DNA of 64,000 nucleotides from Rhizophagus clarus (GCA_015698045.1 BLAL01000228.1:1539001-1603000), one strand, 5' to 3'. Shown: positions 39,569-53,030, counted from the stretch's first letter. Notes: generated by a model from the sequence alone, not told the origin. A program made the numbers and translations.

Positions 39569-40310
39569 CTAAAACAAGAACTTAATCAAAGTAAGAACGA
39601 TAAATGTGACAGAAGTTACTAATTTAAGATCACATCCGAATTTAACAGCGGAACTCTTTTTCTGGCTTGGAACTGCTGAAGCAGATGAAGTAGAAGTTGA
39701 TGTTGCGGTAGCGGTTGCAGTAAGTGAGGCAGGCGCGGTACCTCCAACATAAATTACACCCCACATACCATTGGCACAATGAGATGCAAAACTACAAAAA
39801 TAATAAAGCGTGTTTTGCGTATCGTTGATGGTAATCTCAAAAATTCCAGATGGTGGATTTGTCACAGATTGGACTTTGATAAAGAAAAAAAAAAGGAAAT
39901 AAAAAAAAAATTAGACTTGATAAATGCTTCTAAAAATATTTAAATTATTCTTTTCTTTTAATACGTACAAAAGTTGGTATTTTGACTTTGTTCACATGAA
40001 GTGAGTCCATCACTTTGTACAACACTATGTTGTCCACCTAAGAATTTCCATTGTATCTAAAGAAAATGAAGCAAATCGTTTAACAAAGGTTTTTTTTCGT
40101 TTTTTTATTTTTTTTTTAAAAAAAATGTTTTTAGATACTTTGAAGTGTACTTACAACATCTCCTTGCACAGCGTTTGTAACATTTTGAGGATCAAATTTC
40201 AAGACTCCTGCAGGACCACCAACATTTACAACTATCGTTTTAGCATAAACATAAGCGATAAATAATAAAAGTGCGAAACAAACTCTAATTATTTTTTTTT
40301 GTTGTGCCAT
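39569..40310 (-). CDS. Secreted cupredoxin (blue copper protein), probable GPI anchor
   Basis: Three exons (40155-40310, 39969-40056, 39569-39873) encode 182 residues. Residues 1-23 are a signal peptide (FALLLFIAYVYA). The mature domain starts TIVVNVGG and has all four type-1 copper ligands: H62 in GGQHSV, and C108, H113 and M118 in CSFASHCANGM. A Ser/Thr/Ala-rich linker and a hydrophobic C-terminus (VTSVTFIVLTLIKFLF) suggest a GPI signal. The family is known as extracellular serine-rich proteins in fungi. Copper binding or redox at the cell surface is inferred; the substrate is unknown. Confidence 0.92.
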
Positions 40311-41662
40311 TTTTTACTCTATTTTTTAAAAAAAAATTATAGAAAAAAAAAAATAGAAGGCTTCGTTAATTAAAAATGATGATAGTTTGAGAGTAAAAAT
40401 TGCAAAATTGCCAAGAATGAAAGAAATGTCTCAATTTTTATAGTAATTTTTTGCTTTTCTAAAAATAGTTATTGTTCCTGCATTAAAAATTTTCACAAAC
40501 CACAAATAAACATTTACCTCACCATTTTAATGCAGTGTAACAATTACATTTTCTTTTGATTATTCCATGTAAGACAACATATTGCAGATATATACCAACA
40601 GTAACAGTAATTTTCATTTTGGAAACCAGTGTTTTTTTTCATTGTTGAATGAATATTAAAGTACCTACAATTTCTCCTAAACGCAACTTTCGAATTACGT
40701 AGAATAAATGACGAAATTATTCTATTGTTAAAATTGGCCAAAATGCAAATGAGAAATTAAAAAACTACTTTGACTATTTCGACATGACGAAATTTACTAA
40801 TTTGACAAATTTTGACAAACAACTTTAATGATATGCCTAATAATTCTTTAAATTTACTCCATTTAATATACTTTTCTGAAATAATAACGGAATTTCATTA
40901 ATAACTGGTTGGACTAAAATAGATTTTCTTCCGAAAAGATTCTCATTGGAAATGCAGAATATATTCGATTCTTGCAAACCAGGGAGCATAATGTTATAAT
41001 CAAACACATACATCTAATATAAAATTAATTGTCAGTTTACATTTCAATATAATTTGATCCAGGGTTCTATATGATGACCAAAAAATGCAAATTATCTGAT
41101 CGAAACCGACAATAATTCATCGTTGAAAAAATTTTGCCGCCGATTTGGAATAGATTACTTATTATAGTTTTAATCGAGGTTGAGATTGAAAAGTGTTTGT
41201 GATTAATCGATAATTTGACAGTATATTAATGTTTTTTATATTATTAATTTATTATAAAATAATTTCAATGAAATTTGAGGAGTTTGAACCAAGTTCAAGT
41301 TAGTTTGGAATTGGAATCAAAACCAAACTTAACTAATTTAACATCCCTAAATTTTTTGATTTGACACTTGAAATCTCTATAATATGAAAGAATTGTGGTA
41401 ATGTTTGGAGGTTTTGCTTGATTTGCGACTCCATTTTACAATTAAATAAAGATATTAAAAAAAATTTTTTTTTCACAAATATAACCTTATAACCTTCGTT
41501 CGTATTAATTAATTGATTTGATTCTATAATGCTTATATTATACTTTTATATGAAGTCATTAATACTGTACATCTACAACAAATTCGTTCCTCATAAATTA
41601 TATAACTCACACTAAGTTTTAACAAATTAAGTCAAATTTAGTTTTTATATAAATAAATATTA
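40311..41662. other. Intergenic
   Basis: This is upstream of the cupredoxin gene and downstream of UTP7. TTTGACAAAT-type short repeats lie at about 40795-40825. No gene is seen. Confidence 0.7.
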
Positions 41663-44163
41663 TTATAATTTTCTCTTTTTATTAGAAAATCTTTCTAATG
41701 CTTTCGGTCGATCTTTATCATCTACATCACCCATAATTCGCTTTCTACGTTCTTCCTTTTCTTGCTTAATACGTTGTTGAATCTTCAACTATTATAATTT
41801 ATATAAAGAGAATTTGAGTATAGATTTTTAAACAAAATAATGCTCGAATGCTGTATAATAATACTAACCTTTCTTTCATCTATAACATTCTTTTGTTTCT
41901 TACGAAGATATCTTTTCAATGATGAATTTTTACCGCGAGCTTTATTTTTAGGTACCCATTTTCCTTCATTATCACGCTGTGCTTCCTATAACATTTAAAG
42001 AATAAATATTATATTTTCTTCCTTTATAAGCATAGAATGATAACTGTCATACCTGTTCTTCGTTACGCTCCACATCTAATAAGTCTTTGGAAGCTTTATC
42101 GACTTTTCCTATGAACGTTGAATCCAATAATATCATTTCTGGTTGAACCTATATAAAATAATAAATTAGCACTATAAAGTTATATCCATCATTGGCAAAT
42201 TTTAAGCTCTTGTTAGGTGTACCTTGTCAAGAAGACTGCGCACTTCGGACTCTTGTCTTTGTTTCTTGGATTGATAAGGATTTGCTTCCAAACTGTCAAG
42301 ATTTGGTTCTCCAGAACCTATTAATAAAAAAAAGGTTACATCAGAAATATTCAGATAATTTTATATATCATTTATATTTACCAGGAATTATTATACTAGA
42401 TATTCCATAAGAATGTCCCAATCCTAGTACATCATCAAACGGACAAAAATGTATGTCCTGTATTTGTGATCCCGCTTGGAGATGATTCATATAAGGTGAT
42501 TGTTGTTTTGTAAGAAAAGCATCTTTCCAGATCTAGCGTTATAAATTAAATTTAGATTTTAAATTGATGCAGGTTAAATAAAATTTATTATGATATTTAC
42601 TGTAACGTGCGGACCCCAACCAACACCTAAAAGACCTAATTGTGATATTGATAGTGATGAAGCAGGAGATCTTGTGTAATATTGTTGTAATGGTTTATAT
42701 GTTCTTATATCCCATAATTTGAGTTGTCCGTCCAATCCTGATGTAGCCATATATCTTTAATAACAAAGAAAATATAAATATTAAATTTTTTTTTTAATAA
42801 ATAAATAAATAATTTATGAACTTACTTTCCAGTGTGATCAACAGCAATAGCTTTTACTGGGCCTTTATGTGTAAGCATTTTGACTAAAGGAGTTGACATA
42901 TTAGGTGACCATAATGTAACCGTGCCATTATAATGTCCTAAATGCATTATAGCATTCCATGGATTCTGAGCAATTGCATCACAGCCACCTAGTTTAGTTC
43001 TTAATTCTGCTACTAGCTTTCCAGTTGAAGTATCTTGATATTTAAGCCATCCCGCGTTTCCCTAAAATATAAAAATAAAAACACTTATTTATTTATTTTA
43101 ATAAATGCGAAAATGCACTCATTTAAATGCTCACCACAGAAACCAGCAGAAAATGATATGGTAAGAAATCAAGTTTATTGACTTCAATATGCTTTTTTAA
43201 TCGATGTACTTCTAACCCATTGTGATCGTAAATGAACACGTATTTTTTTTGAGCCACAGCATAGAAGAGTTCATTATGTAACCATCTGTAAAAAAAAAAT
43301 TGAATTAAAAAAGAATGAATAGTAGATGTGGGGCAACAATAATGTTACTTACTTGACATCTCGCACAGTTTCTTTTAGATGAATTTCACTTATTTTCTTA
43401 TTTTCCATCCAATCGAAACTCATTATATGACCCTTTCGACCCCCAATAACTACATGTCTATAATTAATCAAGCAAATTTGAATTTATAAGTTAATACAAA
43501 ATTAAAAAAAAGATTATCATATTATTACCTTCCATTACGTGTGTAATCCAAAGAATATGGTCCAAATGTTGGTAATTTTAAATCGAAAATCTTTTTATTT
43601 GAATTGAATTAAATTAAATAATTATACATTTATTGAATGAATAAGCTAATCTACGAGCGACAAACCTTTTTCGCAGAATCTTCATCTACATTTTCTCTTA
43701 AATGTTTCTGCGTTATATTAAATGTTTTTTCAATCCCTTCGGCTTCAAGATATCTATTTTGAATCAAGATATTCATTATTTTTTTTAAAAGGAAAGAAGG
43801 TAATAAATAATTTCCGATTTTTTCTATAATATTTTGTGGGGAATGGTTTGCATATATATTAGTAGAATTATAATTACCCAGGTTCTTCGGTAAGTAAAAG
43901 TTCGGATCTTGCTGCTTTAATGGCAGCTTCCTTGGAAACTTTTTCTATCCGATCGAGTGTTCCTTTTAACTTTTTGTTTTTTATTTTCTACATTAAATAA
44001 AATACTAATTATTAACAATTTCATAGTGATTTAAATTTGGTAAATAAGTTAATTTAATTACCTTGAGTTGCCTAGAACTTAGCTTTCCTTCAGCTAGTCT
44101 TACATATTTTGATGCCTTTTCAGCAATAGTTTTATCTATTGTGCTAGCTTCCTCTTCAGTCAT
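41663..44163 (-). CDS. UTP7: U3 snoRNP-associated WD40 protein UTP7 (WDR46/BING4)
   Basis: Thirteen exons (44062-44163, 43878-43987, 43666-43753, 43529-43590, 43353-43457, 43135-43285, 42826-43061, 42601-42754, 42382-42532, 42223-42317, 42053-42148, 41869-41985, 41663-41788) give 530 residues with all phases consistent. An N-terminal charged helix leads to [15 protein letters not shown] and WD40 blades ([22 protein letters not shown]). The BING4-type C-terminus is clear ([29 protein letters not shown]), then a Lys-rich tail. The family acts in the small-subunit processome, processing 18S pre-rRNA in the nucleolus. It is divergent from Aquarius over 239 bp. Confidence 0.96.
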
Positions 44164-44402
44164 GTTGCTTTTCTACAAGTGAAAGATTGATTATCTTAAA
44201 AAAAAAAAACTCAGTTAATTAACAAGTTAAAAAAATATCGTTACACAAGTAACACAACTACCCAAAATTTTTTAAACCTTATTAAGGAAATACTGCACAA
44301 AAATTAACTCATCACGTGATATTATCTATAAATTCGAAAATTTTAGTTTACCGCTTTAGATCCACACAATTTTTTTGATCGAGTTATTTTTTTTATACAA
44401 AA
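44164..44402. promoter_or_regulatory. Bidirectional promoter of UTP7 and Aquarius, with E-box palindrome
   Basis: 239 bp separate the two start codons. ATCACGTGAT at 44311-44320 is a perfect 10-bp palindrome with a CACGTG core, the binding site type of bHLH factors such as Cbf1. It lies 83 bp before the Aquarius ATG and 148 bp before the UTP7 ATG. Poly-A/T stretches at both sides fit nucleosome-poor promoters. Confidence 0.7.
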
Positions 44403-45812
44403 ATGTCGACTGAGGAGCGCCTTACAACTTTACCTCCACATGCTCCACCAACTGAAAGTACAAGGGCTGGGGTATACTACCCAACCTTTCAAGACATGAA
44501 AGCTGACTCTATAATTCAGTTAGCTGAAAGTTATTGGAACAATAAAGATCCTGCAAAGAGAGTATGGGATCCGCTTGTTGTTGAGAGAATCTATAATGAA
44601 GAATTAGAAAAGAAAGGATTTGAACCGAAGAAGCTAACATTATTAGAACTTAGTCAATATCTTGAAAAAGTAGGTTAATTGCAATGAATTGTATGATGTA
44701 AATAGATAAATCAATAAATATATAATTGATGATTCTTTTTAATATTATAGTACCTTTGGCCGAATTTTGAATATACAGAAGCATCGTTGGCTCATGTACT
44801 GTCGATTGTATTGATGGTTAATGAAAAATTTCGAGAACGAGTTGCTGCATGGGGTAAGTTTTTTAATAAACGAAGACGTTTAATTAACGAACTCGAAACA
44901 TAGAAGCTAACTTCGCTTCATTTCTTTATAAATATATCATTAGATTGTTTTATGAAAAATCCTGAACAATTCCCGGGTTTCTTCAAACGTGTTCTCGAGC
45001 TGTCACTTGCAAACACGCTCTCTCCTAGAGTGAGAAAATACATAGTTTTATTCCTAATCCGTGTTTTTCAGAGTATAGAAAATCAATTAATCAGAGGAGA
45101 ATGTATGATGTATGTTTAAGAGGCTTTTTTTCTGTCCAATTAATTTAATCAACTTGAATGTTTTTTATATTTGTTTTTTTTTGTTGACAGATTGGTGTCA
45201 CTTGTAACATGGCATTGTTTTGGTGCATCAACGTTGAGAGATCAGGAATTTGCAAATAATAAAGATTTGAAAAAGATGTGGAATGTATTTGCAAAAAAAT
45301 TCAAAAAAGCAGGTATTCTATGATTCTTTGGTTCGTACTTTGATAGAATTTATTTGATTATGTATTTTATGGTTATTGTTTAATGTCCTAACTTAAAATT
45401 AAATTTTTAGACGAATCACAAAAGGAAAAAATGATATTTGAGAGAACATGGTTAAGCAATTTTATGAAAGTTTTTGTAGAAGTTTTATATAAAATACCCG
45501 AAGATGGGGGAGGTACAATATTAAAATTATATGTATCAATATGTTTTTTTTTATTAATATTTGAATGACATGAATGTTTCAATGGTTCATTTTTTAAGTC
45601 GACCATGAAGTCCTAGCATTTCTTGAACGTTGTTTAGAATTTTTGATTGACCTTGAAGCTCAACTCCCAACAAGACGTTATTTTAATAAATTGTTAGAAG
45701 ATCACCAGATATTGATATTATGTAAATTTGCGCCAATAATGAGGCGTAATAATGCAAAGTTAGTTAGTTTATATTTTTAATTCAAATTTATTTATTTTAT
45801 TTACTTTTTTTA

Positions 45813-45853
<41 letters not shown>

Positions 45854-48800
45854 GCAGTGAACTTTTTAAGCAACTTTTAGATATATTAAAGTTTTATTCT
45901 GGTTTTGAAATTGATGATAATACTGGTTTGGCTTTGACGGATGATCAGATGACAGAATTACATTGTAAAAAATTAGCTGATCTTCAGGTATTTTTTAGTA
46001 ATTGAAGTTTAATCGCTAATATATTTTGTTATAAATTTACATTCTTTTCTTTTTCTTTTACAGCACATTGCTTTTGAACATTTTAGGGACTCTTTGCAAT
46101 CATTGGCATTATCAAATTTTGCCTCAATTGAACAGAGACCTGACCTGCAAAAGCATTTTAATGCATTAACTCATGAAGAAATAGTAAGATTATGCGGATT
46201 TTTAAATATAAGAACAAATAAATTGGTTGGTGAAGGACAATACGATAAGGACTTTTTAGTGGAGGTGCTAGTTTGTAAATTTGAAAAGAGAACGAGTCAA
46301 ATTGATTTAATAAATTCGAAACCACTTTACCCGGATGAGGTTGGTTATGTAATATCTTCCGTTAATTCGTTGATCTATAAACCAATATTTATAAAATACA
46401 TTTTTTATCAGAATGCTATATTTGATGATGCCGTCGTGCAAACTCAATTCTGGAATAATGAAAAACCACTTGCATTACCTAAACTCAATTTACAATTTCT
46501 CACCATCCACGATTATTTATTAAGAAATTTTAATTTATTTCGAATGGAAACAACTTATGAAATTCGACAAGATATTGAGGATGTTGTAAAACGATTGGCA
46601 CCAAGGATCATCTACCCTTCGAGTAAAACTGAATTCACAGGTTGGGCTCGTATGGCAGTAGAGATAGAATCGTTCAAGTAAGAATTTAAGCGTGTTTGAA
46701 ATTAATTCAAAAATTCGAAATTAATCATTAATATAATTACATTATGTTAAAAATTTTTTAGTATAATAGAGGTAGCTAAACCGAATATAGGTGAAAGCAA
46801 GCCCTCAAGAGTCAAGGCTGACGTATGTTTTATAATATTGAGTGTCGTAAATACGTTTCGTAAATCATAAGAGTTATTTGTTCTGATATTGAATTCGATT
46901 CTATAGATTTCTTTCAACATAGGTCGTTATACGGAATCTATTCGTAATGAATGGGATTCTTTGAAACAGCATGATGTATTGTTCTTATTAACAATACATG
47001 CCAATGATAGTACAGCCGAAAAATATAACGATTCTATGCCTTTCAGGTTTGCGTCGTTCATATATAATTTTTTTTTGCATATATTTTATTGTCAAATAAC
47101 GAATTTCTAAATTATATTTCAAAGACAACATTTCGGATTGAAATATATTCGAGGTTGTGAAGTGAGCGATATAATCGGTGATGATGGTAATTAATTCGCA
47201 ATCTTAAAATTTTTCCGCTTTTGTCAATTTTAAGATATTAAATTATAATTTCTTTAGGTAAGCCAATTGATGAAGTTGGTAAACCACGGATTGATGACAA
47301 AAGACCAAATATTTCCGGAAACATCAGAACAATTCGTGTGTTTTTGGATCCGAATCAGTACAAAGTAACTTCTTTAATTTCAAATTTCAATAATTAGAAA
47401 GAGAATCTCACTTTTTATTTCTATTAGATGGATATGGATAAATATTCAAGTGTCAGAGATGAAGACGTATACGAAACTTTTAATATTTTGATGAGAAGAA
47501 AGCCAAAAGTAAATTTTATTTATGAAATAATATTGTGATATTCGATACACCTTAACTTTTTTCTATATTTTATAAACATACTAGGAAAACAATTTTAAGT
47601 CTGTTCTTGAAACAATTCGTGATTTAATGCAAAGTGAATTGGTTGTACCAGATTGGTTACATAATATATTCTTAGGTTATGGTCATCCTGGTAGTGCTCA
47701 CTATACAATGATGCCAAATCGACCTAAAGAAATTGATTTTAGAGATACTTTTTTAAATTATGATCACTTGGTTGAGAGTTTTCCTGGCAAGGTAGGCTAA
47801 TGTTCGCTTATCAACTTGTTAAATCAATATGTTTAGTTGTAAAGCTATGTAAACTTCTGATAGAAAATTGTACCAGCGGAAGGCTTCAAAGCTCCTGGAA
47901 TTCCTCCACCTTACGTTCTACAATTTCCCGTAACTGAAAACGGTCCAATCTCAAAAAAGAGGAAAGCTGAAGATGCTGAAAATATAGATCCATCTCAACC
48001 TCAAATAGACCCAGATCAGATCATTGTCAGAACTTATAGTTTACCAAACATGGGCCCTTACCCATTTAACCAACCTAGAAAGAATACGATTAAATTCACT
48101 CCTGTACAAGGTAAATTTCTTTATTATGATTGATTTAAAAAAGAAAAAACAAAGAAAAATATTAATTAATTTTAATTGATTATATTTACATTAGTGAGCG
48201 CTATTTTAGCAGGAACAAATCCGGGTCTTACCATGGTTGTTGGTCCTCCAGGTACTGGTAAAACAGATGTAGCTGTTCAGATTATTGCAAATTTATATCA
48301 TAATTTCCCTGATCAGCATACGTTATTGGTTACACATAGTAACCAAGCTCTGAATCAGTTATTCGAGAAAATTATTGCACTTGGTACTTACATTTTATTT
48401 ATCACTAAAAAGAATTAATAAGTTTTAAATTATTCTAATAATTGTTATTTTCTCTTGATAATTTAGACGTTGATGAGAGACATCTACTTAGATTGGGTCA
48501 TGGAGAAGAGGAACTCAATACAGAATTAAGTTTTAGCAAATATGGCAGAGTCAATTCATTTTTGGTATTTACTGTTTTATTGGTGTGCTCCTTCCATTAT
48601 ATTTTAGGTTAAATTAAATTATTACTATTTATAGGAAAAACGGTTATCTTTGCTTTCGGAAGTAGATCGACTTGCTCAATCATTGCAAATTGGTGGCGAA
48701 TATGGATATACATGTGAAACCGCTGGATATTTTTATTTATATCATGTGCTGTCAAGATGGGAGCCTTACATCGATAAATGTAGGCAAGGGTTAACAAACG

Positions 48801-50824
48801 AGAATGTTAGTGTAGAAACGATAAGGGATGAATTTCCTTTTACTGCATATTTTTATGATGCACCTCAGCCATTATTTCCTGATGATGCAAGTTATGAAGA
48901 TACGTTAGAAATTGCAGAGGGGTGCTTTCGTCATATAGAAAAAATTTTCACAGAACTTGAAGAGATTCGTGGATTTGAACTACTTAGAACTAGCTATGAC
49001 AGAGCTAACTATTTATTAACAAAAGAAGCCAAAATCATTGCAATGACTTGCACTCATGCTGCACTAAAGGTATTTTATTTCTATTGAAATTACTTTAATT
49101 TTACATCAAGTAATTCATTTATTTTTCACAATAGCGACGTGAGTTGGTTTCTTTAGGATTTAAATATGATAATGTAGTAATGGAAGAAGCAGCACAAATT
49201 TTAGAAGTTGAAACTTTCATACCTTTGTTGCTACAAGAAACTGAAGATGGGCGAAGTAGATTAAAAAGAGTGATTATGATCGGTGATCACAATCAATTAC
49301 CACCTGTAGTGAAAAACATGGCGTTTCAACAATATGGAAACATGGAACAAAGTTTATTCACCAGATTTGTTAAACTTGGTGTTCCAACCATTGATCTAGA
49401 TGCTCAGGTATATATTTTAATCTTTTATCATCGAGTCTTTTTTTTTCATTATATTAATCAATTCTTTGGATTTAACAAAATAATATCAGGGGCGTGCTAG
49501 GCCTTCCATAGCGGAATTATACAATTGGCGTTATAAGGATTTGGGAAATTTACCAACAGTAATCGAGCCGGATGAATATAATAATGCTAATGCCGGGTTT
49601 TCGTTTGACTATCAATTAATAAATGTTGGGGAATTTATGAACAAAGGAGAAACTGAACCTGTTCCATATTTCTATCAGGTGAGAATAGATGCAGTGCCAG
49701 TTTATTTTAATATGGCGTCGACTAACAAATAAATGTTTGTTTAGAATCTTGGAGAGGCAGAATATGTTGTTGCAGTATATCAATACATGCGTTTGTTAGG
49801 GTAAACGATATATAACTTAATTATTCTTTTTATTCAGTAAAAATTTTTAAATTTAATCTATTCATTATAGATATCCAGAAGATAAAATTACAATTCTAAC
49901 AACTTACAATGGGCAGAAGGCTTTAATAAGGGATGTATTGAGTCAGCGGTGTTCATGGAATCCATTATTTGGTCGCCCGGCAAAAGTTACAACTGTCGAT
50001 AAGTTTCAAGGACAACAGAATGATTGTAATATTATGCTTTCGATAACTTGGTAATTTATTATATTATAATTACTTTTTGATGTATACTAATTGTTTTGAT
50101 TTAATATATAACTGCTAGATATTCTCTTATCCTTGGTCCGTACAAAAACTGTTGGTCATATACGAGATGTTAGACGTCTTATTGTTGCTATGTCTCGTGC
50201 TCGATTGGGACTCTACGTGTTTTGTCGTCGGTCTATATTCGAAAATTGTTATGAATTAGCACCTACATTTAATAAATTACTAGAGCGTCCTGATAAATTG
50301 CAATTAAAAATTAATGAGATGTGGCCTTCGTCTAGGATGGTATATCTTAGTATTTATTTTCTAATACTGCTTAATCTTTTATTATTACTAATTTTTTTTT
50401 TTTTTAAAAAAAAAATTTTTTAAATAACATTATGTAGGTTGATGATTATACGGATGCGTATACAATTGCCGACGTGACTCATATGGGAAAATATGTATAT
50501 CAAATGATGCAAGAACAATTGGCTTTTGCAAAAGAGCAAAAGGCTAAAATGGAAGCGGCAAGTGCAATGGATGTTGATAAAGATGAAGAAACCGAAACGA
50601 ACATCAAAAAGGATGATGATGATAATGAAATGGATGAAGGAGAGCGGGATGAAGATAGTGATGAGGAAGATGAAGATAACGAGGATGAAGAGAATGAGAA
50701 CGAGGAGAATGAGAATGAGGAGGATGACGGTGAGGAGAATGAAGATGGTGGTGATGATGACGATGATAACGGTGACGGTAACAATAATAACGACAACGAC
50801 GATGAGGAAGAGGAGGATGAATAA
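44403..50824 (+). CDS. AQR: Intron-binding spliceosomal helicase Aquarius (Cwf11)
   Basis: Twenty-four exons encode 1523 residues with every phase matching: 44403-44669, 44751-44853, 44944-45109, 45191-45312, 45411-45512, 45599-45758, 45858-45987, 46064-46677, 46762-46822, 46907-47046, 47125-47186, 47258-47364, 47428-47508, 47585-47791, 47864-48110, 48195-48383, 48467-48564, 48635-49069, 49135-49407, 49490-49678, 49745-49800, 49871-50025, 50119-50339, 50438-50824. The N-terminal armadillo-like part is followed by a superfamily-1 helicase core: GPPGTGKTD (Walker A, K879), VVMEEAAQ (motif II with the family's EEAA), [16 protein letters not shown] and [11 protein letters not shown]. It joins the catalytic spliceosome and binds introns upstream of the branch point. 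The last exon adds a roughly 85-residue acidic tail. Confidence 0.97.
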
Positions 50825-51143
50825 TAAAATTAGTAATTGTTTGTTCATAGAAATATTTTCAACTTAAAACTTCAAATATAAACTTATACTTCAAAATTTT
50901 CTTATAAGAATGTTAATAAATGTTTAATTAAATATAGTGTTGGGTATAACTTTAATAAACGAATAAACTCAAAATTTAAACGGAAGTATAGTAATTATTT
51001 ATACATTATTTAATTTTTTATCTAATTAGATTCGGGTGATCTCATGCTCTATTTTCTATTAATTACGCATTATAATAGTGATTAAGAATTAATTTAATTG
51101 GGATTATCAAATCTCTCTATTATTATTTAATTAATATTATGAA
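50825..51143. other. Convergent 3' region of AQR and GPI2
   Basis: 319 bp of AT-rich 3' sequence between two stop codons, with AATAAA-like signals on both strands. No gene is seen. Confidence 0.85.
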
Positions 51144-52733
51144 TTAGTACGTTGTAATTTTTGGTCTAGCTTCATCCCATGGACCATGAATCTCACTAAA
51201 AAGTAAAAGAAAAATTAAATAATTGGTTTCATAGGTTTTTTTTTTTAAAAAAAAAAAATTGGATTCCTTAATCATACTTACTTTTTATATTTTTGTATCC
51301 AAATTAACCAAAAGGGACAAACAAAAGTTATAAAAGCAATACCTAAAATATAAAGAATTACAATAGTTTTTGAAATATTTAAAAATAATATAGTAGCCAA
51401 CATAAACAATAAACAAGTTAATGCTATATTGAATTCGACTGAAAGGCTCTATAAAAAAAAAAAAAAATGTTTCATAATGTTAGAAATACAAACATTTGTA
51501 TAATTCAAAAAAAAAAAAAAAAAAAAAAAAAAATTCGGGAATTAAAAAATAAATTTACTTTGATATATCTTCTGAAAATCGGAAATAAAGCAAACCATTC
51601 AATAGCAAAAGACATTAACCCAAAAACATGAGAGTTTGAAGGTAATCTAGAGGCTAACAAAACTGAAGAAAATATGGCAGCATTTGTTGATAATGAGCCA
51701 GGAAATCTATTAAAGAATGATTAATTTTTTTTTTTAAAAAAAAAAAAAATTATGAATGAAATTAAATATGATTAATTACTTGATATTAGTCCTATTTTCA
51801 GAACCATAATCATGAAATAACATGTTCGCTAGAAATAATATGACAGTTAAAGCCCATATCGTATCACTACTTGTATCTTTTGTTAAAGTTTTTAAAATTG
51901 GTGATAAACATAATAATGTTGCAAAAAAAAGTACTGCTCCTTTTGCAGTTTTCCATCCTTATTTTAATTAAATAAAATTGTTAGAAAAAATATCCTAATA
52001 TTCTTTTTTTAAAATATAAACCTTTTTTTTTTTTTTTTAAAAAAAAAAATCAAACTTACTTTTATACTCATAAGAAGGGTCAGTTTTTGAGATACTTTTG
52101 TCCCAAAAAATATATCCAATTATAGTGAATATAGTTCCAATTATGATTAAATTTTGTGCTGATAACATATCAAGATATAAATATATAAATACTGCGATAA
52201 AAATAACTATACTACTTATATGTTGTGATATTACGCAAGATTCTTTTAATACAGTCCAGTAATCGTATGCTCTTACGTTAACTTAAAATAATAATAATAA
52301 TAATAATAATATTTATTAATTAAAAGCTAAGAAAAAAAAGAAATAAAATAATTATTCACCATTTTTTTCTAATTCTTCGAGAAAGGTACTATCTACATAA
52401 TTATCTGGATAATCTTGTTTTATCCATAGTAATTTGCGCCATGGTTCACGTTTATTTGTGGGTGAATTCGTCAACGAACCCTTATGGTAAAAAAAAATCA
52501 TCAATTTTTAAATTTACTTTTTTTTTTAAAAACAAAAAGCAGCTTACCCAATTTTTATTAGCAGCAAAAATTCTAACGAAATATAAAATTTGAAAAATTA
52601 GATAAAATTCTTAAAAAAGAAGGGAAATTTTAAAATTATCGCATTACTTATCAAATCCACAAAAACTACATTTTTCTTCGTCACCTAAAAAATATCCGTC
52701 AAAAGGACAAAAATTTATATTGATCTCTGACAT
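51144..52733 (-). CDS. GPI2: PIG-C/GPI2, GPI-GlcNAc transferase subunit
   Basis: Eight exons (52648-52733, 52548-52572, 52360-52480, 52060-52281, 51780-51957, 51559-51706, 51282-51448, 51144-51195) give 332 residues. REPWRKLLWIKQDYPDNYVD starts the conserved core. Multiple membrane spans follow (IVIFIAVFIYLDML, GTIFTIIGYIFW, IWALTVILFLANMLF), with SLSTNAAIFSSVLLASRLPS and the C-terminal NEIHGPWDEARPKI. The protein is a multispanning ER subunit of the complex adding GlcNAc to phosphatidylinositol, the first step of GPI anchor synthesis. Exon 2 is a 25-nt micro-exon. The N-terminal extension has a CPFDG...CSFCG cysteine set not typical of the family as I know it; the start codon there is less certain. 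Confidence 0.93.
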
Positions 52734-52844
52734 GATTCATTAAGAAAAACCGAATGAAGTAATTATATAAGATGAAATTTTGATTTAACCATATTTGGGT
52801 TTGTTGCATCATAAACTGTGCCTCGTGAATTTTTTGGTGAATGC

Positions 52845-53030
52845 TAACGGTCCGGCTCGGTCCGACTTAATGCCAAAGTCAATAAAAAAGTCAAGCCGAA
52901 CCGAACCGAACCCCATCAACTTGAAAGCTTAAGTCGAGCCAAGCCAAGCTGTACCGGAGGGCCGATGGGAGACGGGACTGATGGAGTCGAAGGTAAGGAT
53001 GGTGCCGCAAATAGGCGATTTGCGGATTTG
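52845..53030. repeat. GC-rich island with imperfect inverted repeat
   Basis: TCCGGCTCGGTCCGACTTAA (52851-52870) is roughly complementary to TTAAGTCGAGCC...GTACCGGA (52929-52958), with CCGAA tandem copies between (about 52897-52912). The sharp GC change against AT-rich flanks suggests an inserted repeat or transposon end. Confidence 0.5.

Noticed and set aside
49541..49732. ATG-initiated frame inside Aquarius
   Set aside because: It is part of an Aquarius exon, not a separate gene.
50420..50848. Minus-strand and out-of-frame plus-strand frames over the Aquarius acidic tail
   Set aside because: They arise from GAT/GAG repeats of the tail and have no independent support.
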